From VXNE01 sp965248075 (GTDB taxonomy: Bacteria > Pseudomonadota > Gammaproteobacteria > Pseudomonadales > Azotimanducaceae): a stretch of DNA of 64,000 bases. The stretch is from the NCBI GenBank assembly GCA_965248075.1, contig CBDFIL010000002.1:930001-994000 (forward strand), written 5' to 3'. The position numbers and the translations under genes are program-made. Shown one piece after another: positions 9,051 through 17,389 of this stretch (positions within the stretch are counted from its first letter, which is position 1; every line of letters begins with the position of its first letter). The notes beneath the pieces are model-generated. The model made no database searches, was not told the origin of the DNA, and saw only the letters and a list, made by a program, of their open reading frames with translations.

Positions 9051-10541
9051 TGGCCCGGACCGTGATCGGCGTGGAGACGCTGACGGCGCGGCATGCCGCG
9101 ACCTCGTATGTAAGAGTGAATCTCCTGCCGCGGTCTCACCGGGCGCGACCAAGGGCATTGTGGGAGACGAGCGGATGGGAGACAAGCGTGGGCGTCAGCG
9201 GGCGATGCAGGTGGTGCACCCGAACTGCGCGGGGATCGACGTCGGGAAGGCGATGCACTACGTGGCGGTGGACGCGTCGGTGGCGGAGCGTCCGGTGCAG
9301 AAGTTTGGCAGCTTCACGGATGATCTGGAGGCGATGGCGGCATGGCTGTTGTCCTGCGGCGTGGAGCTCGTCGCACTGGAGTCGACCGGTGTGTACTGGA
9401 TCCCGGTGTTTGAGGTTCTGGACCGGTCGGGTCTGGAGGTGCATCTGGTCGATGCACGGGCGACGAAGCAGGTCAGCGGTCGCAAGAGCGACGTTCTGGA
9501 CTGCCAGTGGATCCGCCAGTTGATGAGTTACGGCCTGCTCAAGGGCGCGTTCCGGCCGGCGGACCGTATCTGCGAGTTGCGCGCCTACGTACGCCAGCGG
9601 GCGCGTGCGACCCGCGACCGCAGCCGCTGCGTGCAACACATGCAGAAAGCGCTGACGGAGATGAACGTGCAGCTCGACAATGTGCTGAGCGACATCATGG
9701 GCGTGACCGGCCAGCGGATCGTGCGCGCGATGGTGGCTGGCGAACGGGACGGCACGGTGCTGGCGCAGTTGCGCGATCCGCGCGTCAAGGCGGACGCGGC
9801 GAGCATCGCGCGCAGCCTGCGCGGCACGTGGCGCGACGAGCACCTGTTCGCCCTGGAGCAGGCGCTGGAGTGCTACGACCTGCTGAACCGGCAGATCAAG
9901 GGGGCCGAGACCCGCATCGACGCCCTGGTCGAGACGCTCGCAGACACGGTGGACGAGTCGGCGGTGGAGCTGCTGGCGCAGCCGGCGCGCACAGCACCCG
10001 AACGGCGTCGCCAACTGGCGCTGCGGGCGATGCTCGGGGTCGACCTGACCGCCATCCCGACCATCGGCATCGAGACTGCGCTGACGATCGCATCGGAGGT
10101 CGGCCCGGACCTGTCGCGCTTCCCGAGCGCGGCGCACTTCTGCTCCTGGCTGACGCTCGCGCCCGGCACCCGCATCAGCGGCGGCAAACAGCTTCGGGGG
10201 CAGCGGCCGAAGCGTGTCAACCGTGCGGGTCAGGCGCTGCGCGTGGCGGCCAGCACCGCACGCCACAACAAGACCTACATCGGTGCCTGCCACCGCACCC
10301 GGCTGCGGCGGCTCGACCCCGGGCGCGCCAACAAGGCGACTGCCCACCAGCTCGCCAGGCTGGTCTACGCGATGCTCACGCGCGGCGAGGAGTACGTCGC
10401 GCGGGAAGTCGCCGACTTCGAGGCCGAGCGCCGCGACCGCCAGATCAGACACCTCCAGCGTCAGGCCACGCGCTACAACCTCACGCTCGTCGAGACCGCC
10501 GCCGCACGACCCTAAATCAATGGGTTACGTTATGTTCCATG
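9051..10541 (+). mobile_element. IS110-family insertion sequence, copy 1 (apparently intact)
   Basis: The left boundary is set by comparison with a second element at 10683: both start with a shared segment, TGGCCCGGACC followed by GTGATCGGCGT (9051-9072). The right boundary is the shared TGTTCCATG (10533-10541). There are no obvious terminal inverted repeats, as usual for IS110. One transposase gene fills the element. Exact ends are inferred from this two-copy comparison. Confidence 0.7.
9175..10515 (+). CDS. IS110-family transposase (DEDD)
   Basis: About 446 residues. The N-terminal DEDD/RuvC-like domain starts with CAGIDVGKAMHYVA and includes VALESTGVYWIP and the paired aspartates in RKSDVLDCQWI. 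The C-terminal Transposase_20-type domain contains IPTIGIETALTIASEVG and FCSWLTLAPGT. I chose the ATG at 9175, preceded by GGGAGA at 9161-9166; a GTG at 9160 is also in frame. It is a close relative of the split copy at 10809/13694 and appears full length. Confidence 0.93.
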   Translation: MGDKRGRQRAMQVVHPNCAGIDVGKAMHYVAVDASVAERPVQKFGSFTDDLEAMAAWLLSCGVELVALESTGVYWIPVFEVLDRSGLEVHLVDARATKQVSGRKSDVLDCQWIRQLMSYGLLKGAFRPADRICELRAYVRQRARATRDRSRCVQHMQKALTEMNVQLDNVLSDIMGVTGQRIVRAMVAGERDGTVLAQLRDPRVKADAASIARSLRGTWRDEHLFALEQALECYDLLNRQIKGAETRIDALVETLADTVDESAVELLAQPARTAPERRRQLALRAMLGVDLTAIPTIGIETALTIASEVGPDLSRFPSAAHFCSWLTLAPGTRISGGKQLRGQRPKRVNRAGQALRVAASTARHNKTYIGACHRTRLRRLDPGRANKATAHQLARLVYAMLTRGEEYVAREVADFEAERRDRQIRHLQRQATRYNLTLVETAAARP

Positions 10542-10808
10542 AAAGTTTCCCCCCCGGCGCGCCGGGGCGCTGACGCGCCGGGAACAGGTCGGGTGCATCG
10601 GGCGGTTGCGTCGTGTACAAGAGCGGTCGCGTCGGGCGGAGGCCGTTCTCCCCAGTGGTGCGTTGGTGCCCGCATGAAAGTCTGGCCCGGACCGTGATCG
10701 GCGTTCTGACGTTGGTGGCGCGGTTGTCCGCGACCCCGCATGCGAGCATGAACGTACCGCCGCGGTCGTACCCGACGCGACCTTAGGACAAGCGTGGAGG
10801 AATCGTCG

Positions 10809-11226
10809 ATGGCTGGCAAGAAGCAGGCGGCGGCAAGACTGGAGGTGGTGCATCGGGACTGCGCGGGAATCGACATTGGCAAGCGCAAGCACTACGTGGC
10901 GGTGGATACGTCGCGGTTCGAGGAACCCGTTCGCAACTTCGGGACGTTCACGGAGGACCTGGAGGCGATGGCGGAGTGGCTGACCTCGTGCGGGGTGCGC
11001 GAGGTGGCGATGGAGTCGACGGGCGTGTACTGGATCCCGGTGTTCGAGGTGCTCGACCGGGCGGGCTTCGAGGTGCATCTGGTGAACGCGCGGGCGACGA
11101 AGCAGGTGAGCGGGCGCAAGAGCGACGTCATGGACTGCCAGTGGATCCGGCAGTTGATGAGCCACGGGCTGCTGCGCGGCGCGCATCGGGTGCCGGACGA
11201 GATCTGCGCGCTGCGCGCGTATCTGC
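10809..11226 (+). pseudogene. IS110 transposase, N-terminal part (interrupted)
   Basis: ATG at 10809 with GGAGG eight bases upstream. It encodes the DEDD N-terminus (CAGIDIGKRKHYVA, MESTGVYWIP, RKSDVMDCQWI) up to LRAYLRQR. The frame then runs into IS66 sequence and stops at 11264 after a few foreign codons. The first 418 bases here plus the 905 bases from 13694 to 14598 total 1323, exactly 441 codons. The uninterrupted gene was therefore intact when IS66 arrived. Confidence 0.9.
11219..11226 (+). repeat. IS66 target site duplication, left copy
   Basis: GTATCTGC, matching 13686-13693 exactly. Eight bases is the duplication length typical of IS66-family elements. The next bases of the original target (GTCAGCGG) resemble the IS66 terminus itself. 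Confidence 0.88.
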
Positions 11227-11255
11227 GTCAGCGGAGCGTCGGCACCACCTGGCTT

Positions 11256-12824
11256 TCAGTTTGAGATTGGCGTAAAGGCCCAAGGTAGCAGTTGATCGAT
11301 CTCCGAGGCCGGATGGCCATTGGCGATGGCTTCGAGCGTGGCCTTGAGGTAGGCGTGGGGGTTGACCCGATTCATTTTCGCCGTTTCCACGAGTGAAGCG
11401 ATGCGGCCCCAGGCCGCGGCGCCTTCGTCATGGCCGGCGAACAGCGCGTTCTTGCGATTCAGCGCCAGCGGTCGGATGGCGTTCTCCACGACGTTGTTGT
11501 CCATCTCCACCCGGCCGTCGGTGAGGAACACCTGCAGCCCGTCCCAATGGTTGCCGATATAGGCCAGCTTCTCGCCCAGGCGCGACTTGGGCGAGACCCG
11601 GGCGCGTTGCTGGCGCAGCCACACTCCGAAGTCCTCGACCAGCGGCGCGGTACGCGCCTGGCGCACGGCGAGCCGGACTTCGGCGGGTTCACCCCGGATC
11701 TCCTTCTCGATGACGTACATCGCCGCGATGCGCCGCAGCCCTTCGGCGGCGACCGCCGAGCGGTGACTGTCCTGGATCTCGCACAGCTTGCGCCGGGCGT
11801 GGGCCCAACAGAAACAACGGACCACCCCCTTGCCGGGCACCGCCACCACGTTGTAGCCGGCATAGCCGTCGACGTGCAGCTTCCCTTCGAATCCTCTGAG
11901 AAAACCCTCGGCGTGGCGTCCACCGCGACCGGGCGCGTAGAAGAACACCACCCCCGGCGGGTCCGGACCGGCCCAGGGACGCTCATCGCGGGCCAGCGCC
12001 CACAGATACCCCGTCTTGGTCTTGCCCCGGCCCGGATCCAGCACCGGCGCCCGGGTCTCGTCCATGAACAGATGCCCGGACTGCTTCAGGTGCCAGGCCA
12101 GCCGGTCCACCACCGGCATCAGATGAAACGACGCCTTGCCCACCCAGCCGGCGAGCGTGGAGCGGTGCAGGTCCACGCCTGAGCGGGCGTAGAGCTGCGA
12201 TTGACGGTAGAGCGGCAAATGGTCCGCGTACTTGGAAATGAGCACCTGGGCCAGCATCGCCTCGGTCGGCAGCCCACCCTCGATGAGGTGTGCCGGCGCG
12301 GCCGCCTGGACGACACCCTGCTCGCAGGTCCGGCAGGCATACTTCGGGCGCACGGTGACGATGACGCGAAGCGTCGCCGGCACAATGTCCAGCCGCTCGC
12401 TGCGGTCCTCTCCGATGCGCACCATCTGCCGGCACCCGCAGGGACACTCGGTGCTGTCTGGCTCGATGACCCGCTCGATGCGCTCAAGGTGCTCCGGCAG
12501 CTGCCCGATATTGCGTCGGGCGCGGCGCTTGCCCGTGGGCGGGCTCGGCGGCGCGCTCGGCTCGGTGGCGGCCTGGACCTCGCCTACCGCCCCTTCCAGA
12601 TCCTCGAACGCCAGCTGGCGTTCGTCGACACCCAGCTTCTCGGACTTCCTGCCGTAGATGAAGCGCCGCAACTCGCTGATCAGGTGCTCCATGCGCCGGT
12701 TGCTCTCGGTGAGCGACTCGACCCTGGCGCGCAGCGCGTCGTTGGCCGCCAGCTGCTCCACGAATGCCGCCCGGTAGGCGCCTGGCAGGGGGCTGAGATC
12801 GACCGGTTCGGCGCGCGTCTCCAT
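11256..12824 (-). CDS. tnpC: IS66-family transposase TnpC
   Basis: 522 residues. It has an N-terminal coiled-coil-like segment and helical region (residues about 20-70) and a Cys-rich putative zinc-binding part (CPCGCRQM ... CRTCEQ). The DDE core follows: LFMDETRAPVLD, LHVDGYAGYN and the Glu in DNNVVENAIRPLALNRKN. The C-terminus carries the IS66 C-terminal domain (NRVNPHAYL, LLPWAF). The length is normal for the family. The stop lies 30 bases from the left IS end. Confidence 0.95.
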   Translation of the reverse strand: METRAEPVDLSPLPGAYRAAFVEQLAANDALRARVESLTESNRRMEHLISELRRFIYGRKSEKLGVDERQLAFEDLEGAVGEVQAATEPSAPPSPPTGKRRARRNIGQLPEHLERIERVIEPDSTECPCGCRQMVRIGEDRSERLDIVPATLRVIVTVRPKYACRTCEQGVVQAAAPAHLIEGGLPTEAMLAQVLISKYADHLPLYRQSQLYARSGVDLHRSTLAGWVGKASFHLMPVVDRLAWHLKQSGHLFMDETRAPVLDPGRGKTKTGYLWALARDERPWAGPDPPGVVFFYAPGRGGRHAEGFLRGFEGKLHVDGYAGYNVVAVPGKGVVRCFCWAHARRKLCEIQDSHRSAVAAEGLRRIAAMYVIEKEIRGEPAEVRLAVRQARTAPLVEDFGVWLRQQRARVSPKSRLGEKLAYIGNHWDGLQVFLTDGRVEMDNNVVENAIRPLALNRKNALFAGHDEGAAAWGRIASLVETAKMNRVNPHAYLKATLEAIANGHPASEIDQLLPWAFTPISN

Positions 12825-12890
12825 GGCGCAATAATACCATGGAATCAGTCGCTTAGACCTCGGAAAGAGCCCTGATGACCGGCTCGGATG

Positions 12891-13241
12891 CTACGCCGCG
12901 GTGCGCGGCCGACGCACCTTCGCTGCCCACGTCCGACGCCAGTCCAGACCCTCGAACAACGCCTCGAACTGCGCTCGCGACAGTCGCATCACCCCATCGT
13001 GAATGCCCGGCCACGCAAAGCGGCCCTGCTCCAGACGCTTGTACGCCAGCACCAGGCCCGTACCGTCCCACCACAGCACCTTGAGCCGGTCGCCGCGCCT
13101 GGATCGAAACACGAACGCCACCCCGGAATACGGATCCAGTCCCAGATCGTTCTGCACCACTGCAGCCAGACTGTCGTGCCCCTTGCGGAAGTCCACCGCC
13201 CGCGTCGCCACCACGACCCGCGCGCCCGGCAACGACACCAT
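12891..13241 (-). CDS. tnpB: IS66 accessory protein TnpB (Orf2)
   Basis: 116 residues, the usual IS66 Orf2 length. It shows the family signature VDFRKGHDSLAAVV, then LKVLWWDGTGLVLAYKRLEQGRF. The ATG overlaps the tnpA stop by one base (TGATG), suggesting translational coupling. Its exact biochemical role in transposition is not established. It precedes tnpC by 66 bases. Confidence 0.95.
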   Translation of the reverse strand: MVSLPGARVVVATRAVDFRKGHDSLAAVVQNDLGLDPYSGVAFVFRSRRGDRLKVLWWDGTGLVLAYKRLEQGRFAWPGIHDGVMRLSRAQFEALFEGLDWRRTWAAKVRRPRTAA

Positions 13242-13609
13242 CACCGCGCCCCCGCCAGCGCCACCGCGATCGCCGCGATCCCCGCCGCCTCGATCTCCCC
13301 CTCCAGCCGAACCGTCACGCCACGCCCTTCGATCGTCGCGTCGGCCCGCCCGCCCGACTCCTGCACCGACACCGGAACGTATGCAGCCTCCGCCGACCTC
13401 AGATCGTCGCGCCGCGCCCGGCTGCGTCTCCTCGACAACTGGCTGGCCGAAACCCCGTGGCGCCGCGCCACCTCGCGCACCGCCAGTGGCGACGTGAAAC
13501 TCTCCTCCACAATCCGCTCCCACTCTTCCACCGTTCGCCGCCGTAGCACCCTGCCAGCGCCGACGCCCGTGCCGCCAGCACCCTTCGAATCACCATCCGA
13601 CATCCACAA
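13241..13609 (-). CDS. tnpA: IS66 accessory protein TnpA (Orf1)
   Basis: 122 residues. It has a helix-turn-helix of the transposase-8/IS3 OrfA type in the middle (WERIVEESFTSPLAVREVARRHGVSASQL), followed by a basic stretch and a small C-terminal domain. The likely start is the ATG at 13609, with a second in-frame ATG at 13603. It is coupled to tnpB through a one-base overlap. The preceding 76 bases to the element end carry the right inverted repeat. Confidence 0.93.
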   Translation of the reverse strand: MWMSDGDSKGAGGTGVGAGRVLRRRTVEEWERIVEESFTSPLAVREVARRHGVSASQLSRRRSRARRDDLRSAEAAYVPVSVQESGGRADATIEGRGVTVRLEGEIEAAGIAAIAVALAGAR

Positions 13610-13685
13610 ACCCTCCGGTCGACCAGACGGGTATCCAACTTCAAACGCGACATCCAGGGAAAGGTGGGGTCGGCGGACCGCTTAC

Positions 13686-13693
13686 GTATCTGC
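13686..13693 (+). repeat. IS66 target site duplication, right copy
   Basis: GTATCTGC, identical to 11219-11226. Deleting one copy together with the IS restores the IS110 transposase frame. Confidence 0.88.
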
Positions 13694-14598
13694 GTCAGCG
13701 GCACGAGTTGGTCGGACAGCGCTCGCGGGCGGTGCAGCACATCCACAAGGCGCTGACGCAGATGAACGTGCAGTTGGACAACGTGTTGAGCGACATCATG
13801 GGCAAGACGGGCCAGCTGATGGTGCGCGCCATCGTTGCGGGCGAGCGCGACGGCGCCGTGCTGGCCGGCTTGCGCGACGGCCGCTGCAAGGCGGCCGCGG
13901 CGACCATCGCGCGCAGCCTGCGCGGCACTTGGCGCGACGAGCACCTGTTCGCGCTGGAGCAGGCGCTGGAGCGCCACGACGCCCTGCAGGGGCAGATCGC
14001 GGCGTGCGCGGCGCGCATCAACGGCGAACTGGACAGGCTGGCGCGGGACGACGCCGGCGACCCGCCGGAAGACAAGCGCTCGCGCAAGGGCCGCGACCGC
14101 GCGCTACGTCGGCGGCTGCAGCGCATGCTGGGCGTGGACCTGCTGGCCATCCCGACCATCGGCGTCGAGACGGCGTTGAGCGTCGCCGCGGAGGTCGGGG
14201 CAGACCTGTCCCGCTTCCCTTCCGTGAAGCACTTCTGCTCTTGGCTGGCGCTCGCGCCGGGCACTTGCATCAGTGGCGACAAGCGCCTGAAGGGCAAACA
14301 GCGGCGACGCTCGAACCGCCTCGGCCAGGCGCTACGCATGGCGGCCACCACGGCCCGCAGCGACAGGAGCGCGATCGGCGCCATGCACCGCCGGCGCCTG
14401 GCGCGTATGGACACCGCCAAGGCCGTGAAGGCCACCGCGCACCAGTTGGCACGCCTGATCTACGCGATGCTCACGCGCGGCGAGGAGTACGTCGCACGCG
14501 ACCTGGCCACATGGGAAGAAGAACGCCGCGACCGCACGATCAAGCACCTTCAGCGCCAGGCCAGACGCTTCGACCTGGCCCTCGTGCCCGCCACGTGA
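13694..14598 (+). pseudogene. IS110 transposase, C-terminal part (interrupted)
   Basis: Continues the protein broken at 11226, reading QRHELVGQRSRAVQHIHKALTQMN, which aligns with the uninterrupted copy 1. It includes the Transposase_20 region (IPTIGVETALSVAAEVG, FCSWLALAPGT) and the conserved C-terminus (TRGEEYVARDLATWEEERR). No internal stop or shift is present. An internal ATG at 13762 could start a truncated product, but that is speculative. Confidence 0.9.
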
Positions 14599-14636
14599 CG
14601 TCCAAAAAATTCAATCACTTGGAAATTTGTTCCATG

Positions 14637-14714
14637 CGAGGGGCGACCCTTGCGGTCGTCCGCGCCGGCGTCTTGCACGAATTCGGAGCGGGACGGGACA
14701 AGCCCGTCCCCTGT
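14637..14714 (+). repeat. Dispersed palindromic element, copy 2 (A plus B)
   Basis: Starts GAGGGGCGACC immediately after the IS110 right end and shares its spacer with copy 1. It continues with palindrome B (GGGACGGG, ACAAGC, CCGTCCCC). The leading GTAG is altered here, probably because IS110 inserted at the element border. The rest of the gap, 14715-14938, shows no gene; it may be the left end of the next IS110-type element. Confidence 0.75.
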
Positions 14715-14938
14715 ACGCTTCTGAACAGCTTCGTGGCACCGCCGCGAAGCTGGGCAGAGCTGCCGGGAGCGACCACCCGTCCCCTGTGCCACGAGCACCG
14801 ACGTAGGACTCGTGCCCCGGCGGTTTTCTGCCGCGATGGACGCCCAGTGAACAGTCCGCGCCTCGAGCGCCAGTACAGGGACAGGTGAGCATCGCGGCAT
14901 GCCTGCAGCATCGGGGGAAACAACGACGAGGAGGCATG

Positions 14939-16201
14939 ATGTCCGAATTGAACTGGTACGTCGGCGTGGACTGGGGTGGGCAGAACCACCAGGTGTGCGT
15001 GCTCGACGGCGCTGGCGCGGTGCGTGGCGAGAACGTGTTCGCGCACAGCGGGCCGGGGCTGGCGGCGATGGCGGCGTGGATCGCCGAGACGGTTGCCGCG
15101 GCGCCGTCCGAGACGGTCGGGGTGGCGATCGAGACGCCACGCGGTCCGGTGGTGGAGAGCTTGCTGGCGCACGGCCTGGCGGTGCACGCGATCAACCCGA
15201 AGCAGCTCGACCGGTTCCGCGACCGGTACTCGCCGGCGGGCGCCAAGGACGACCGCCGCGACGCGCGCGTGCTGGCCTCGGCGCTGCGCACCGACCCACA
15301 GTGCCTGCGGCGGGTACAGGCGTCCGCCCCGGTGGTCGTCGAACTGCGCGAGTGGACGCGGACCCACGACGAACTCAAAGGCGAGCGGGTGCGGCTGACC
15401 AACCGCATGCGCGACCTGCTGTGGCGCTACTACCCGGCGTTCAACCAAGTGGTCGAGGACGACCTCGCGGCGCCGTGGGCGATGGCGCTGTGGAAGCGCG
15501 TACCGACGCCAGCGGCAGCGCGCGGCATGCGCCTGTCGTCGTACGACAACTTGTTGAAAAAGCACAGGGTCCAGCGCTTCGACGCAGCCACGCTGAAGGC
15601 TCGGCTGGCGCAACGGCCGCTCGACGTAGACCCGGCGTCGATGCGCGCCGCGGAGACGCACATGCGTCTGCTGACCAAGCGTCTGGCCGTGGTGGTCAAG
15701 CAACTCGCCGAGACTCAGACCCGGATCGACGCGTTCCTGGCGGAGCTCGGCGGCGCTGATCCGGCGACCACCGGCAGCGAGGATCCGCAGCCGGGGCAGG
15801 CGAAGGGGCAGCGCGACGCGACCATCCTGCGATCCATCCCGGGAGTCGGTAGGTACGTCCTCGCCACGCTGCTCGCAGAGGCGGATGATCCCCTGCGCCG
15901 ACGAGACTACCACGCCCTGCGCTGCCTGGGCGGGGCGGCCCCGGTCACCAAACAGTCCGGCCGGGTTCGCATCGTGACGCGCCGCCTCGCAGTCCATGAC
16001 CGGCTGCGCGATGCCCTCGGCTACTGGGCGAGCGGGGCGGTGCAGAAAGACCCGGCGTGCAAGGCGCGATACCAGGCGCTGCGCGCCCGCGGCCACGGCC
16101 ACCACCGCGCGCTGCGCTCGGTCGCGGACCGTCTGCTGTTCGTGGCTTGCACGATGCTGCGCGACGGCACGGTGTTCGACCCGCAGCACGCCCCGGCATG
16201 A
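14939..16201 (+). CDS. IS110-family transposase, different subgroup
   Basis: About 420 residues. The N-terminal DEDD domain (WYVGVDWGGQNHQV, VAIETPRGPVVE, AGAKDDRRDARVLA) is followed by a long helical middle. A C-terminal Transposase_20 domain has ILRSIPGVGRYVLATLLAEA and LRCLGGAAPVTKQSGR. It is clearly diverged from the two neighbouring IS110 copies. AGGAGG precedes the ATG pair at 14936/14939, and the second gives better spacing. Element ends are not resolved. Confidence 0.9.
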   Translation: MSELNWYVGVDWGGQNHQVCVLDGAGAVRGENVFAHSGPGLAAMAAWIAETVAAAPSETVGVAIETPRGPVVESLLAHGLAVHAINPKQLDRFRDRYSPAGAKDDRRDARVLASALRTDPQCLRRVQASAPVVVELREWTRTHDELKGERVRLTNRMRDLLWRYYPAFNQVVEDDLAAPWAMALWKRVPTPAAARGMRLSSYDNLLKKHRVQRFDAATLKARLAQRPLDVDPASMRAAETHMRLLTKRLAVVVKQLAETQTRIDAFLAELGGADPATTGSEDPQPGQAKGQRDATILRSIPGVGRYVLATLLAEADDPLRRRDYHALRCLGGAAPVTKQSGRVRIVTRRLAVHDRLRDALGYWASGAVQKDPACKARYQALRARGHGHHRALRSVADRLLFVACTMLRDGTVFDPQHAPA

Positions 16202-16204
16202 ACG

Positions 16205-16266
16205 GCGCGCGTTGCGCATCGTCGCGCAGGGAGCGTAGCGACCGTAGCGCGATGCGCAACGCGCGC
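16205..16266. terminator. Long perfect hairpin downstream of the IS110-type transposase
   Basis: GCGCGCGTTGCGCATCG (16205-16221) pairs perfectly with its reverse complement at 16250-16266 across a 28-base loop. There is no T-run after the stem, so it may be an IS end structure or a bidirectional terminator between convergent genes rather than a classical intrinsic terminator. Confidence 0.5.
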
Positions 16267-16288
16267 ACGTCCCGCCCGGGCGGGACGT
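16267..16288. repeat. 22-bp perfect palindrome
   Basis: ACGTCCCGCCC followed by its exact reverse complement, directly abutting the 17-bp stem hairpin. The remaining bases to the stop of the next gene (16289-16403) show only a short tandem AACCCGCC and no gene. Confidence 0.6.
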
Positions 16289-16403
16289 GCGTCGAACACG
16301 GCAACCCGCCAACCCGCCAACCCCTCGAAACACCGGAGGCAACGGCCTACTGACCATCCCAGCCAAAATGCACGAAACAGCACTTGCAGAACCGTGAACA
16401 GTC

Positions 16404-17288
16404 CTACACCTCCCGCTCGGTCGTCCGGTCCTCGATATCGTAGAACTCTCCGAGCCCTGCCAGGTCGGAGAACTCGCGGTAGACGGCGAAGCGCGTGGCC
16501 AGGGGGACGCCGGTGTCGCCGTCCCGGCGGAAGGCGGCGTAGGCCGTGCGCATGGCATCCACGGCGACGGTGTGCCCCGTGAACGGGTCGATGACGAGCC
16601 TCCAGCCGAGGCCCTGCCACTCGGTTACGGGGCGCGCATCCATGGCGGCGATGGTCGCGAGCGGCACAGGGATGCGCGCCGCGGCGGCCGCCCAATCGTC
16701 CTCTGTCGACGGCATCAGCATGGCGAGGTCGGCGCCGGCCTCTGCGTATGCGACGCACCGTTCGACCGCCGCGTCGAAGCTCTCGTTGCGCACGGCGCCG
16801 GTGCGCGCCACGATGACGAAATCGGGGTCGCTCCGGGCCTCCACGGCCGCGGCGATGCGATCCGTCATTTCGTCGGTGGAGACGAGATGCTCGATGCCCC
16901 GGTGGTGGCTGACGCGCTTCGGAGCGACCTGGTCCTCGATCTCGATGCCCGCGCCGCCGGCCGACTCGATCTCGCGGATCGTCCGGACCATGTGGACCGG
17001 GTCGCCGAAGCCGACGCCGCCGTCGACGATGAGCGGCAGGCCGGAGCGGTGCGTGATGCGGCGACACGCTTCGGCCAGTTCCGTGAGCGTGAGCAGGGCC
17101 TCGGAGACGGCAAGTTCGTAGCCGAGCGCGCCGCCAGAAAGGTAGCCGGCCCGGAATCCCAGCGACTCGGTGAGCCTGGCCTGCAAGGGCGTCAGGCAAA
17201 GGGGTGCGATGACCGTACTCTCGCCGACCAGGGCAGCACGCAGCGCCGACGCCGTGGATGCCAGTGGGGTGCCGGGATTGTCTTTCAT
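16404..17288 (-). CDS. Isocitrate lyase/PEP phosphonomutase superfamily protein
   Basis: 294 residues with the beta-barrel signature of the ICL/PEPM superfamily. A phosphate/metal loop region reads LIVDGGVGFGDP, the metal-site strand is GIEIEDQVAPKRV, and VIVARTGA follows. The catalytic loop that carries the general-acid cysteine in 2-methylisocitrate/isocitrate lyases (KKCGH-type) is here KRVSHHRG, without Cys. A C-C lyase such as PrpB is therefore unlikely; oxaloacetate-decarboxylase-like or phosphonate-type members fit better. Substrate unknown. It is divergent from the iorA-like gene, about 100 bases apart. Confidence 0.8.
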   Translation of the reverse strand: MKDNPGTPLASTASALRAALVGESTVIAPLCLTPLQARLTESLGFRAGYLSGGALGYELAVSEALLTLTELAEACRRITHRSGLPLIVDGGVGFGDPVHMVRTIREIESAGGAGIEIEDQVAPKRVSHHRGIEHLVSTDEMTDRIAAAVEARSDPDFVIVARTGAVRNESFDAAVERCVAYAEAGADLAMLMPSTEDDWAAAAARIPVPLATIAAMDARPVTEWQGLGWRLVIDPFTGHTVAVDAMRTAYAAFRRDGDTGVPLATRFAVYREFSDLAGLGEFYDIEDRTTEREV

Positions 17289-17389
17289 GCGTCGCCTCCT
17301 CCGTCTCTGCCACGGTTCCGATATGCCTTGGAATGCGTATCATGGGCGTTGCGAACGGGAGGCCGCAACGGCCGCTACGGAGGCTTTTC

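Larger units (their letters stand above)
11227..13685 (-). mobile_element. Complete IS66-family insertion sequence (2459 bp)
   Basis: The ends are imperfect inverted repeats: the left begins GTCAGCGG, and the right, read on the minus strand, begins GTAAGCGG. Homology continues for about 23 bases into a CACC-rich segment. It is flanked by 8-bp duplications GTATCTGC. It carries tnpA, tnpB and tnpC on the minus strand in the canonical order with no visible lesion, so it may be recent and active. It lies inside an IS110 transposase gene. Confidence 0.93.
10683..14636 (+). mobile_element. IS110-family insertion sequence, copy 2, split by an IS66 element
   Basis: The left end (10683-10704) repeats the left 22 bases of copy 1. 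The right end (14628-14636, TGTTCCATG) matches the right end of copy 1. Removing the IS66 element and one 8-bp target duplicate leaves an IS110 element of ordinary size with a complete transposase frame. The right end directly abuts a dispersed palindromic repeat at 14637. The 141 bases between copies 1 and 2 (10542-10682) hold no gene; CATGAAAGT occurs at both edges of that spacer. Confidence 0.75.

Noticed and set aside
12891..13523. 210-codon minus-strand frame as a single IS66 protein
   Set aside because: Only the last 116 codons match IS66 Orf2; the upstream part is tnpA read in another frame.
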